Origin: Elgaria multicarinata webbii
Taxonomy: Eukaryota; Chordata; Lepidosauria; Squamata; Anguidae
NCBI RefSeq assembly: GCF_023053635.1
Contig: NC_086183.1
Coordinates: 35,135,501-35,199,500, forward strand
Direction of reading: 5' to 3'
Length of the DNA stretch: 64,000 nt
The position numbers and the translations under genes are program-made. Positions 1-11,800 of the stretch are shown one piece after another. The notes under the pieces are model-generated. The model did no database searches. It saw only the letters and a program-made list of their open reading frames with translations, and was not told the DNA's origin. Within the stretch, counting starts at the first letter, position 1, and each line of letters opens with the position of its first letter.

Positions 1-720
1 GGAACGGCCCGGCAGTGCGGGGGGGTCGGGCGGGCGCAGAGATGGCGGAGGCAGCAGCTGGAGGCGGACTACATCTCCCGGCAGCCAGGGGGAGGCTAGC
101 GGGGAGGCGGCCCTGATGGACTGCAGATGGAGGGAAGGAGGACGGGGGGGGGGGGGGGGCGCCATAAAAAATGTGTGGGGGGGAGAGCAGGAATGCACTC
201 GCCTCTGCCCGCGCGCAGCGGGGGGGGGGGGCTTACCGGAGAGGCGAGGGCTTGCGGGGGGGAGGCGAGGCGCCTGAAGGAGGCGCAGGCAGGCGGACGC
301 CCCCTCCCCGCAAACTGGGGCGCCCCCGACCGGCGCCCCTAAAGGCACGCGCGACGGTGCAGCCTCGGAGGGGGCGGCTCTCGCTTGCCCGACCCGGCGA
401 GCAGTAGCCGCCCCCGCGGGGATCTTCTCCTCTGAGCAGCCCCGACGGCGGGACAGCAGGCGGGCGGCCCGTTCCTCTGCGCGCTCGCCTCGCCGGTGGG
501 GCGGCCCGTTCCTCTGCGCGCTCGCCTCGCCGGTGGGGCGGGGCGGGGCGGGATGGGGTGGGCGGCGGAGGAAGCCCCCCCCCCCCGGCCCCGAGTCCCC
601 ACGGCAGCGCAGGAGACGCAGCACCGCCGCCGCCTCTCCGAAAAGCCCCTGAGGCCACCTGGCTGGGTCGGGGGAGGGGGGCGCTTGGGATCGCGGCCCT
701 GACTGGCCCCAGTCGCGCAG
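1..720. promoter_or_regulatory. CpG-rich promoter-like block at the window edge
   Basis: The block is dense in CpG and long G or C runs and has GC boxes around 536-550. A YY1-like GATGGCGGAG lies at 41-50 and a ZNF143-like ACTACATCTCCCGGC at 68-82, a pairing typical of CpG-island promoters. On the minus strand, CCG followed by GTAAGC near 232-238 reads as a good splice donor, so a divergent transcript leaving the window to the left is possible. No recognisable protein is encoded on either strand. It could serve an unseen left neighbour, a distal DPF1 start, or both. Confidence 0.55.
464..537. repeat. Perfect 37-bp tandem duplication
   Basis: Two identical 37-bp copies lie end to end at 464-500 and 501-537 inside the CpG-rich block, each starting GCGGCCCGTT and ending CGGTGGG. 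The lack of any difference points to a recent duplication or to an assembly artefact. Confidence 0.9.
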
Positions 721-1340
721 GCTCGCTACTGCCTGAGGACCGTACAGTGCCGGGATAGCCGTGTCTACTCAGAAGTAGCTTTCTTCCCGAGGGGCGTGGC
801 TGGAGCCCTCCAGGCAGAGCGGCCTCCCCGTCCAGGAAGCCACGCCCAGCGATTAGCATCTCATTAGCTCAGGGGGAGCCTCCTCGCCCGCTCCCCCCCC
901 ACCCCCGTGGGCCGAGGCTGCATCAGTCTGGTTTAGCCCAGGTCAGGTCGAGTCTCTGAGCATGTGCAGATGGCCTGGTAAGCAAAGCCAGCCCCGCCCC
1001 GCTGCGCCCCGCCAGCTTGGAGGCCCCTGACAGAGGGTGTCGTTTGAGCCCCAGCACCTCTCTCTTTAGAAAGGGGGCTGGACCCCTGGGGGGCACACTT
1101 CCAGGTGGGGAGAGACTACTGCTGTGCAGCCCCGGAACTGCCTGGCTTAATGGCGAGGGGCCTGAAGTCCGAGGGAGGGCTCCGTCGGCCCCGGAACAAG
1201 GGACGACAGGATGCCAATAGTGACTCTGAGCGTGTGCAGAGTGCTGATGTGCCCTAACCCTGAGGGATTCCGAGTCGTCCACTTGAGCTTGAACTCAGGG
1301 CTCACGAGACGGCTTTGAGTTGTTTAAAATCACAGCGTCG

Positions 1341-1357
1341 ACAGGGGGCGCTGTAGG
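1341..1357 (+). promoter_or_regulatory. CTCF-like motif
   Basis: ACAGGGGGCGCTGTAGG contains the AGGGGGCGC core typical of CTCF sites. It sits between the CpG block and DPF1. This is motif evidence only; occupancy cannot be judged. Confidence 0.35.
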
Positions 1358-2205
1358 AGTGATTTTCCGGCGACGATGGCGGGTTGGACTAGATGACCTT
1401 AGGGTAGGAGCCTCCACTAGAGGATCCCTCTACCCGAATGAATCTGTGAGGATGGATCCCTCCAAAGAAGCCCGTCCCCCCGCGATGATCTGGGTGTGGG
1501 CTGCTGCTCCACCGTGCTTGTGGGGCCCTGGAGCGGAGGGCTGGGGAGAAATAGCCTCGGGGATCTTTGGGCGTGGGAGCCCAAAGCCCCCAAATTACGG
1601 AAGACACCGTAGGAAATACCTGCGGGGGGGTGCGGGGATCAAGCCCATCCCGTTTGAAAGAGATGCTTTCCCTGAACCTCACTGGGTTTTGTGACCAACG
1701 GGGGAGGGAACGGCGCTCTGCATTTGCCCAGGAACACCCTTGCCCTTACCACGGCTTCCTTCCCATTAGGCGCGGCTGGCACTCCAAAAAGGTTCTGGGG
1801 CCAAGACTGGCGATCTAATTAAGCCCCCCGGGAAGGCCGGCAGCCAAGAACGTTGAGTTACGCCTTCCCAGAGGAATTTAAGCTGCGGATCCGAAATCTT
1901 TGCTCCCCCCCCCGCCCGGCCAAAAAAACTCTGGACAAGGCCCTGTGGAGCTCGTCCCCACCCCCGCTTCGCCCCCCCCATCATTTGTTTCGAAGAAGGG
2001 CGGCGTTTCCCTCCCCCAAACCCACCCCCAGCCCGGGAATGCAATTGCACAAAAGTGGGTGTTGCACTTTGCCAAGAGGGGCTTTTATAGCAATGCCATT
2101 TCCATTGGCATTAAATGCCCCCTCCCATTTTATCCCGTACCCAGCCTCCCTCCCTCCCTCCCTTTGGAGGTAGGTGGGCCTCACAGCTGTCAAACGCAAG
2201 GCCCT

Positions 2206-2219
2206 CTGGGAGTTGTAGT
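2206..2219 (-). promoter_or_regulatory. ZNF143/SBS-like motif
   Basis: CTGGGAGTTGTAGT is the reverse complement of ACTACAACTCCCAG, the core of the ZNF143 binding site found in many vertebrate promoters. It lies about 350 bp before the DPF1 start codon. The same core also occurs in interspersed repeats, for example at 8003, so function is uncertain. Confidence 0.4.
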
Positions 2220-2345
2220 CCCCTTGTGGCAGCTGCCTGGCATCCACCCCAGCGTTAAAGAGCTTGCAAAGGAAGGAGGGGGGAAATAATAATGCAATAA
2301 AAAAAAACACCTAAGTGTGGGGAAAGGCTTCTGTAAAGCCCAGAG

Positions 2346-2570
2346 ACTACATTCCCCATGGTGCACCGGGACTCAAAGGAGCTGGACTGTGATTGGCCCC
2401 CCCACCCTGCAGGCTGCTGGAGAATGAATAAAATTGTACAGTATATTCTGATGTGAGAGGTAAAAAAAAAAAAAAAGGGAAAGGAAAGAAAGAAAGAAAA
2501 GGGGGGAAAATTCTCTGCTTCTCCAAGCAGCCCAGGCTGGCTGGCTGAGGGATTTTCATACCGTATCAAA
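2346..2570 (+). promoter_or_regulatory. DPF1: Probable proximal promoter and 5' leader of DPF1
   Basis: Before the first coding exon lie a degenerate ZNF143-like ACTACATTCCCC (2346-2357), an inverted CCAAT box ATTGG (2392-2396) and an A/T-rich AATAAAAT (2427-2434) that could act as a weak TATA box. A run of about 15 A at roughly 2463-2477 follows. The transcription start is not visible. A distal start in the CpG-rich block is an alternative. Confidence 0.3.
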
Positions 2571-2602
2571 ATGGCCACAGCTGTGCACAAGCCTATCAAA
2601 TG
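2571..2602 (+). CDS. DPF1: DPF1 coding exon 1
   Basis: Encodes [10 protein letters not shown] plus two bases of Cys11, then donor TG|GTGAGT. The ATG matches the family start (MATxxxxPLK). It is too short for an ordinary ORF search and was recognised from the family N terminus and phase. Confidence 0.88.
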
Positions 2603-5600
2603 GTGAGTGAGTGCCCCACATCTGGGGGGTGGCATGATCCCCCCCACAGGCATGGGGGCAATGATGGAAATGCAGGGGGAGGCTGGGGGATTAATGGGCT
2701 CCCTCCCTCCCTCCCTCCCTCCCCTCCCCCAGCATGGATGCTTCTGCATGGCCAGGGATTGGGTTCAGCCAGTCTGGCATCTGGTTCTGGGCAGGGGGGA
2801 GGGGGAGGGGAGGGGGAGGGGAGGCAGGGGGAGAGAAGGGGGTGAGGAGCTGAGGAGGGGAGAGGCTGGCTCTGGTGTTATTGCAGCCGGCACAGATGGG
2901 GGGGTGGGGTGCTGCGAAGGGCACACGGCTGGTAGACATTGGGGGTGCCAACGTGGGCGGTGTGTGTACAAAGCGCCTGGCGCGGATGGATGGAGGGATG
3001 GACGTGGGCCTTTGGGAGAGGCCACAGCAGTCCAAAGCCCCACGTGTGTGCGCGTGCGTGTGTGTGCATGCTTGCATGTTAAGTGCAGGACACCGACTCG
3101 CCCTGTGACTAGGCGGTGCTCTGTGTGGGGTTCCGTGCATAAGCATAAGGGTCTTCTTGCACAATGTGCAGGGGCACAGGTGTGCACACGCATGAGTGCA
3201 AAGGAAGCAGATGTGTGGTCTCTTACCTCTGCCAGTCACCAAGCGTGCATTTTCTGCCTGGGTTTTTGCAAATGAACCTGAATGACCCAGGGAAACGGGG
3301 TGGGGGGGTCACTTTTCAGGACCACGAGATGGCATCACCAGGGTGGGGCTCATCGGTCTTCCCTCTTTTCAATCCCGTCAGGACGACTGAGTCAAGGACG
3401 CTGATGCCACTGGGCAGTGGTTGTGGCTGTTTCGGATGTTTGACCTTTTAAAATTCTGGTTTCTAAAAAAGGAGCAGTGGGGGGGGATCCAGGTCCCCCC
3501 TCCCAGTTGGAAGTCCTAGCCACTCATCTCAGGTGTTTGCGGGCTGATGGGAATTGCTCCGTAGCACAGGGAAGGCCCTCTGCATATGGGCAGAGGCACT
3601 CTTTCTTTACTATTGCCATACTTTGCCTGCCTGGCACCTGTTTCCAAAGCAGGCAGAGAGCCCTGGCACAATTTAAGCCTTGGGTGCCAGAAGATACGCA
3701 GAGAGACCAAGGGCTGCCCGTGTGGGTGTGGGTGTGTGCGTGGGTGGTGTCTTTCTGGCTTGGTTTTGTGGTTGACCCTCTGCCCCTCTGGGGTCATCCC
3801 CCACATTGGCCTCTTCTGTGGGCTCTCGCTCGGCCTGTCCTGCCTTGTGGTCTTCCTCCACCTCCAAGGCCAGGCAAGAGATTCTTGTGAGACACCGCGA
3901 AGGGCTCTTCCTCCCGACTGCAAACTGGTTTCTCCCAGGAAGCCCAAAAAGCTTGTGCCCCTTTGCCCATCGCCTCCACACATCTCTGTGCCAGTAGTTG
4001 GTGTTTTTTTTTTGGAGAGAGCCTGCTTTGGTCTTGAACATCTCATTGCAGTGGCATAGAGGCTGGAATCTTGTGGCTCCACGGTGAGGTGCAACCAGTT
4101 TCTTCCTGGTTAGTGGTAGCGGTTCTGTCCAGTGGCCCTGCTTTTGGTGTAATTCCAGGACTGGGGAAGCGCTGGGATTTGCTGTTTTGGCAATTTGGCC
4201 GTAGGTCACTGAGCTGCAAAGGGGGCTGAAGGATCTGGGACATCTCACTCCCCACATCTAACTCATGGGCCTCATTCTGTTTTCTAGAACCGAGAAATAA
4301 CCTCCCACGAAATAACCGCCCCCCCCACTGCCTCACCCCCCCGCCCCCTTTGAATAACTTCTCAAGTGCAACCAGCAATCCTAAAACATTTAGCGGGAAG
4401 TAAGTTCCAGTGAAGTTGCTGTGAAACGCCTTTGGGACTGGCATTTGAGTTTCTGTTTCTTCACTGAGCAATAAAACTGCCCTTTAAGAAGAGCAACATC
4501 TACAAGGAATGAGAAGCTGGATTCTCCCAGAGCTTCTTGCAAAAGCTCATGTCCAGTTTGAGTTAAGCAGTGCAAGCTTTGCAAGAGTTCAGCTGCAGGT
4601 CGCTTGTGAGCAAATATTTAAATTGCAGCGCAAACATGTAAATGTAGGGAACAAGAAGAACGCCTCGGTGTTTGGGGCTCTGGGCGGCAGTTTAGAAGTG
4701 TGGCTTTTCTTCTTACAGCTTGGGCGAGGACTTTTACCGCGAAGCCATTGAGCACTGTCGCAGCTATAATGCGAGGCTGTGTGCGGAACGCAGCATGCGC
4801 CTGCCCTTCCTGGACTCGCAGACGGGGGTGGCCCAGAACAACTGCTACATCTGGATGGAGAAGACGCACCGGGGCCCAGGTGGGGTGGCTGCTTCTGCTG
4901 CTCTATGAGGCAGACTAGCGGCCGGCGGGCGGGCGGGCAGGCAGGCAGGTAGGCAGGCGGGGGCCCTGTGTGAGGCGCTGTATCTCAAGCTGGCCCTTCT
5001 CCCGAGGCCTCCCTGCTGCCTGGGTCCATGCCCGGAGGAGGGAGATGGATGAAGAATCATAGAATCATAGAATAGCAGAGTTGGAAGGGGCCTACAAGGC
5101 CATGGAGTCCAACCCCCTGCTCAATGCAGGAATCCACCCTAAAGCATCCCTGACAGATGGTTGTCCAGCTGCCTCTTGAAGGCCTCTAGTGTGGGAGAGC
5201 CCACCACCTCCCTAGGTAACTGATTCCACTGTCGCACTGCTCTAACAGTTAGGAAGTTTTTCCTGATGTCCAGCTGGAATCTGGTTTCCTGTCACTTGAG
5301 CCCATTATTCCGTGTCCTGCACTCTGGGCAGATCGAGAAGAGATCCTGGCCCTCCTCTGTGTGACAACCTTTTAAGTCTTTGAAGAGTGCTCTCATGTCT
5401 CCCCTCAACCTTCTCTTCTCCAGGTTAAACATGCCCAGTTCTTTCAGGGCTTTGTTTCCAGACCCCTGATCATCCTGGTTGCCCTCCTTTGATGTGATGT
5501 GGAGGGAGGGAGGGAGAAGAGAAGGCAAAATGCAGCCAGACCTGGGCAGCCGGAGAATGGGGACTTCAGGAAAGCGAGGCGCCCGAGGCTGAGGTGGCGA

Positions 5601-5819
5601 GATGGGGCCCTGGCCAGGACAGGGGCAGCTCCGGCCACGGCTCTGGTGGCCGTTGCCACCTCTTCAGGGCCCCAGTAGCGCTGTGAGGAGCCTAGGGGGA
5701 AACACAATGAGAAACCGAGCGTTGACTCCATGGCGGCATGTGAGCAAATAGGAGCCCTACTTGGATTTAACGGGAGACCCGTATGGCCAGCAGCAAGGGC
5801 CACTGTGTCCTGGGTGGCG

Positions 5820-5862
<43 letters not shown>

Positions 5863-8800
5863 TCTAACCCCTGCCCCTTTCCAAGGAGGTGGCTGACCTG
5901 CCTCTCTTTCAGGGCTGGCTCCGGGCCAGATCTACACCTACCCGGCACGCTGTTGGCGCAAGAAGCGGCGGCTGAACATCCTGGAGGATCCACGGCTGCG
6001 TCCCTGTGAGTTCAAGATTGGTAAGAAGCTGGGGGGTGGGAGACGGTGTGCTGGGGGCAGCGGGTGGGGGGGAGAAGGGGCAGGCTGGAACCCCACCGGG
6101 GGTGCAGGAGGCAGGGCAGGTCCATGGTCCAATTTAAACCAGGCTAAAACCCAGCTTGGCTCCCCTACTTCTATGGTTGGGCTGAGGGAACTTACACATA
6201 ACTTTAATATTGTAAACCTCTGAGGAATTTTACTATATTCAGTGGTATACAGATGCTATATACATATACATACATACAAGGACATTTCTGCAGCATCCTC
6301 CCAAGACTACATTTCCCTACCATGTTTTTTTTCTGGAGAAACCAAGATGGGTAAGATAAGCAACATAGGCTGTGCAAGAGTTCAGCTGTGAGTCCATTAA
6401 AGTTCCAAATTCCAAGAAGAGCTAAACAGAACATTACTTCTGCTTAACTAAAATATGTAAATGTAGGATTTCAAGAAAGAAGATTGTCTTAATATGTTTT
6501 GGCTTTTCACTAAAAGGTAGCTGCGTGGCCTTCTCCTTTCGGCAAACGGACCGGGGGTTCTGCAGCGCAGAGGGAGAGCCCACAGGCCCATTCTCCGGCA
6601 TCTCCAGGCAGGGCTGGGAAGCCACCCTGCGTGAGGCTGGGGAGCCATGGCTGCTGGTCGGATCCCCTGCGCAGGGCAGGGTGCAGCACCGGTTTCAGGC
6701 TGGGGCCCAAAAGACCAACCGCACCAGCATGCTTTAGCTCCATGCTCTTCCTGCCAGGGGCCTTGGGAGAGACGGTTCCTCCTTCTCAAATGGGGGAGAA
6801 ACTGCATGAAAGCAGGGAAGTCTCTGAATGATTTGGTTGGGGCTGGAGGGGGGGCTGGGGAAACATCCCCCCCGGGCCTGAGGTCCTGCACCCCTACTGG
6901 TTCCCCAGAGATGGCTTGCGCTGCCCCTGTCTGCCTGCAGTACTGATGGTTAAAAGGGGGCCCTGTCCTGAACTGCATGCTGGGGCGAGAGGTGGGCTTG
7001 CCCTCCTCTTCATGGGCAGGGTCCTCCGGGGTCCTCCAGGTGCCTCTTCATGGGTATGGGCTCTTCATGGGCAGGGGCTCTTCATGGGCAGGGGCTCTTC
7101 ATGGGCATGGGCTCTTCATGGGCAGGGGCTCTTCATGGGTATGGGCTCTTCATGGGCAGGGGCTCTTCATGGGCAGGGGCTCTTCATGGGCAGGGTCCTC
7201 CGGGGTCCTCCAGGTGCCTCTTCATGGGCAGGGGCTCTTCATGGGCAGGGGCTCTTCATGGGCAGGGGCTCTTCATGGGCATGGGCCCTTCATGGGCAGG
7301 GGCTCTTCATGGGCAGGGGCTCTTCATGGGCAGGGGCTCTTTATGGGCAGGGGCTCTTCATGGGCAGGGGCTCTTCATGCATTCCGTCCTCTTCATGGGC
7401 AGGGTCCTCCGGGGTCCTCCAGGTGCCTCTTCATGGGCAGGGGCTCTTCATGGGTATGGGCTCTTCATGGGCAGGGGCTCTTCATGGGCAAGGGCTCTTC
7501 ATGGGCAGGGGCTCTTCATGGGCAGGGGCTCTTCATGGGCAGGGGCTCTTCATGCATCCCGTCCTCTTCATGGGCAGGGTCCTCCGGGGTCCTCCAGGGT
7601 CCTCCAGGGGCCTTGCAGCCTTGGCTGGGGTCCCTGCTGGCCCTCCTGTCGCGATCCCCATTGACCCAGCCTGAAAGTAGGTGATCTCCCCCCCCTCTCT
7701 CTCTCGCTATGCTTTTCATTTATGAATTGCCCCTAACATGGGCTGGACCCTCGTCAAAATGATTTAAAAGCACACCCGCCCAGCCACTGCTCGCATGGTT
7801 TTATCTGTACGCTGCCCTGGGATCCCAGAGATGTAGGGCGGGAGGCAAAGGTTTTAATGAAATAAATTGGCAATAATAAATGGCCAGGCGAGGAGGGGGC
7901 TCTGCTCCCGGCCCCCGAGAGGCTGAAGAGGGGCCTGTGTGCCTTGGCTTGGGTGATGGGGAGGTCACCCTTGCCTGACTTGACATCCTCCAGATGTATT
8001 GGACTACAACTCCCATAATCCCCAGCCAGCAATGCTGGGGATTATGTCCAGCACATGTGGAGGGCACCAGGTTGGGCCAGGGTCTGGGAGGTCACAAAAA
8101 GTTGTGTCGTCATTATGATGATGATGATTGTTATTATTATTATAAACCGCCCAGAGAGCTTTGGCTATGGGGTGGTATACAAGTGCCATAAATAAATAAA
8201 ATAAACTAATAATTCCCATTTCGTGGCAAAGAAGAAAAGGAGCTAAAAATAGAGCCCTCCCCCCCCCCAAAAGGGTCAAGGAGGAAAACCCACAGCAAGG
8301 CGAAGGTGCCGGGGAGAGCGGGTGCGCGGCTGGGAGAGGCCCTGGCCGGGAACAATGTTTTTCAAACGGGGCGGGGGGGCAGGCAAAGGGTGTGTGTGAT
8401 TAGATACAGGCTGGGGGGGGGAGGAGGAGGAGATGGGGGTCCTCCCTGTGCCTGACATGGCCTCTCCCCCCTCCCCATGGCAGATTGTGAGCCTCCCCTG
8501 AAGAAGGAGGGGGGGCTGCCTGAGGGGCCGGTGCTGGAGGCCTTGCTGTGTGCGGAAGCCGGAGACAAGAAGCCGGAGCTGAAGGAGGAGGAGCTGGTCT
8601 TGGACTGTCCGGTGAGAGGCGCAGGGGGGGACACGTGCACACACCCGGCCCGGCTGGTTGCCCCCTCCGGAAGCATTGCCCACACAAGCACCCCCCACGC
8701 CCAGGTGACCCTGCCATGCAATCCCTTCCTGCCAGGCATAGAGCTGAGAAGGTGTCCCTTGCAGGGCAGGGCCTGGGGTGTGTGTGTGACACGGTCGCCG

Positions 8801-11800
8801 GGGGTGTGGGGTGGAGTGGGGGTGTCAGCTTGCTGCAGCTTCCTTCTACAGCTGCCCCAGAGCCTCCGGTTCAGATCTCAGGCCCACCTGGGCTCACCAA
8901 GAGAGGCTTAGGGAAGTGGTGCCTGGCCTGGGCCCAGCTCTTCCCCTGTAAAGTGGGGGGTGGGGTGGGGTGGGGTGGGGGGTGTCACGATGCCGCCTCA
9001 GGCCGCCCTGCTAAGGCTGCTGTGGTGGTTGTGGAGAGGACGGATCTCTCCCTCCACTGCTCCTGGCAGGCCTCTCTTACGCCGTTGGCCTCCGTGGGCG
9101 TCTCTGTTGCAGAAGGCACCGATTGGGGAGTTTTTGCATGACTTGGACGCAGATGACCTGGAGGAGGACGTCCCACGCCGGAAGAACAAGGCCAAAAGCA
9201 AGGTGTGCCCCGTCTGGTGGCGGTGGTGGCGGGTGGGTGGGTGGGTGGGTGGGGAGAGGCGAAGGGGAGGAACTCCTCAGGAGCAAACCACGTCCGTTTA
9301 ACTGCTGCTCTCCTGAGCTCTGCTCAAAGCAGCTCACCAGAACAGTAAAAAAAAACAACCCGTCAATAAACAGGTATAACAACATAGTAGTAATAAATAC
9401 ATCAAACCCACTTTGTAATGTAATATTTACACGACCAAGGTGACAAAAACAGTCCATTAAAATTTCCCCCAAATGTATGAAAAATATTACTTTAATAAAT
9501 ACCCCCCCAAATCCACATTGAGTTAGCGAATGTTTTCGTGACCCTGCAGAGAGTCCCTCCCGCATCATGCAAAGCCACTCTTTGTGGTGATAGCCAGGTG
9601 TGTCCCCCCATCCCCCCCAGCCTCCACCGGGTCAGAGGCCTCCAGTCCACCTCTGGGTTTCCAGTGCAGGAGATAAAGCAGCCACAGTGGAAGTTCTGGC
9701 CGGAATGAGCGGACCCACCTTAACCCGCCCCTGCCAGGTACTTGTTATGGGTGCGGAGTTGCCTGGAAGGAGAGGCTCCTCCACCTCCTTGGGTTATGTG
9801 GAGTGAGGCGGAGGGGGGGAGATGGCAGGCAGGTAGCTGGAGGAAGGGTCCTGCTCCGCTTCAGGAGTCCACCCCACCCCCCAGACGGGAGAGAGCCCAG
9901 CAGGTGTGGGTGTGGAGGGGGAGGGAAGGACAGGGGTGGGGAAATTAGGCCTGATTCACAGGGGCTGCCTGAGGACCTTCCTAAAGATTATGCAAATCAC
10001 CTCATCTTTGCATACATTTGCCTGCTGCTCCCCTTCTCCTGGGGTGCGTGTGTTGGAGAGCAGTTGCATGGCAGAGGCCAAGGAGGGGCACAGGGAGGAA
10101 AAGAAGAGGCGTTTTTCCACTTTGAGGAAAGGGCCACCCATCCCCCAACCCCTAAGCTTTATAGCTGCAGGCCTGAATTCAAGTCAGGGCTTCCTTTCAG
10201 GGCCAGGTCAGCTCCTGGCTCATGTCAAGTAATAAAGGCAAATTCCTCTGTGCACCTACAGAGTGCTGCCCCCTCCCTCCTGGAAGGTCTACATTGTGGG
10301 CACATTTGCCCCTGGCAGCCGCTCCTCAGGGGCATCCTGGGCGTCCAGGCAGGCCTGCGCGCAGCGTCCCAAACGGCCCCGGAGGGCCTGCAGAGCGGCA
10401 GACAGTTGCGCTTGAAAGGCCCACGATGATGCCAACTGCCCACCCCCGCCTGGGCGAGCGCCCCCCCGCCAGCCCCGCGCCCCACCTGCTGCCCCTAATC
10501 CCCCTCCTCATCGGAGGCTGAAAGCAAAAGCGCTTGAAATAGGTCAGCTCCTTTAGGGTTGGCATCAGTTCAAATCACATTCCTTAATCTACATTAAAAG
10601 CTGAAAACACAGAGACAAACCTTTAGATTTCCACACGTTTAGTCTGAACTTGAACATCCGAAGAGCGCTGAGGCTGGATCAGACCGAGGGCCCACCTAGC
10701 CCAGCGCTCTGTTCACACAGGGGCCAAACAGCTGCCGACCAGGGACCCACAAAGCAGGACCCGGGGGCAACAGCACCCTCCCACCCTCTCCAACAGCTGG
10801 CGCATACAGGCTTGCTGCCTCTGATATTGAAGGTGGCACATAGCCTTCGGGGCTAGTAGCCATGGATAGCCTTCTCCTTCAGGAATTGATCCAAGTCCCT
10901 TTTGAAGCCATCCGAACTAGTGGCCATCACTACATCCTGTGGTAGTGAATTCCCCAGTTTAACTGTGCTGTGTGAAGAAGGACTTCCTGGGATGACCCCA
11001 GGTCCTAATATTATGGGAGAGGGAGAGAAATGTCTCCCTCTCCGCATTCTCCACGCCTCTATCATGTCCCCCTTCAGCCTCTTTTCCCCCCAAGCTAAAC
11101 AATCTCAGGTGTCGTAACCTTCCCTCGTAGGGGAGATCATAGAATCATAGAATAGCAGAGTTGGAAGGGGCCTACAAGGCCATCTAGTCCAACCCCCTGC
11201 TCAGGGCAGGAATCCACCCATAGAATCCAGGCTCCGGCCCCTGGATCATTTGAGTTGCCCTTTTCTGCACTTTTCCCAGCTCTACAATATCATTTTTAGG
11301 TGTGGTGACCAGAACTGTTAAGTGTGGTGGCACCATAGTTTTGTATAAAGGCAGCATGATACTGGCAGTTTTATTCTCGATTCCTTTTCTCAGTATCCCT
11401 TTTCTAATTTGCTTTTTGCCTCTCTTCTTATTCAGCTTGGCTTATGAAGTTTAGCTTTAACTGTCTTGCAGTTTAGCTCTTGCAAAGCTTAGGTGGTTTA
11501 TCTTTGTTAACAGGAAGAGAAGTTGAACTCTTGCAAGGAGCTCAGCTGTAATTTTGCAGTTCAGCTCTTGCTGAGTTTCCCTGATTGATTTGGATAATTA
11601 CTGGTGATATTATTAGGAAATCTTCATGCAAAAACCAATTGCTCTTTGCAGGAGAAGCTAATCAAACAGAAGCCAATTATTCGGATAGAAACTACAAATG
11701 CCGAAAGGGTTGAGGGAGAAAGGATGGGCAGGCCCAAGGGAGGGAGGGAGCAAGAGGAAGAACAGCTGGACAGCGGAGCGGTGGGTGGGAGGGTCTGGTG

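Larger units (their letters stand above)
721..2345. other. DPF1 upstream region without a supported gene
   Basis: No conserved coding frame was found. The stretch holds a CTCF-like ACAGGGGGCGCTGTAGG at 1341-1357, a scrap resembling a CR1 tail around 1381-1400, a CCCT-type pyrimidine repeat near 2148-2163 and a reverse ZNF143-like site at 2206-2219. The open frames here are short and compositional. Confidence 0.5.

Noticed and set aside
233-859. 208-codon minus-strand frame in the CpG block
   Set aside because: Pro/Arg/Gly-rich composition expected from GC-rich DNA. No family resemblance. It is at most untranslated first-exon sequence.
6916-7684. Three overlapping long frames of 204-252 codons
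   Set aside because: They are the three frames of the 17-bp minisatellite, which has no stop in any phase. There is no conserved domain and no splice context.
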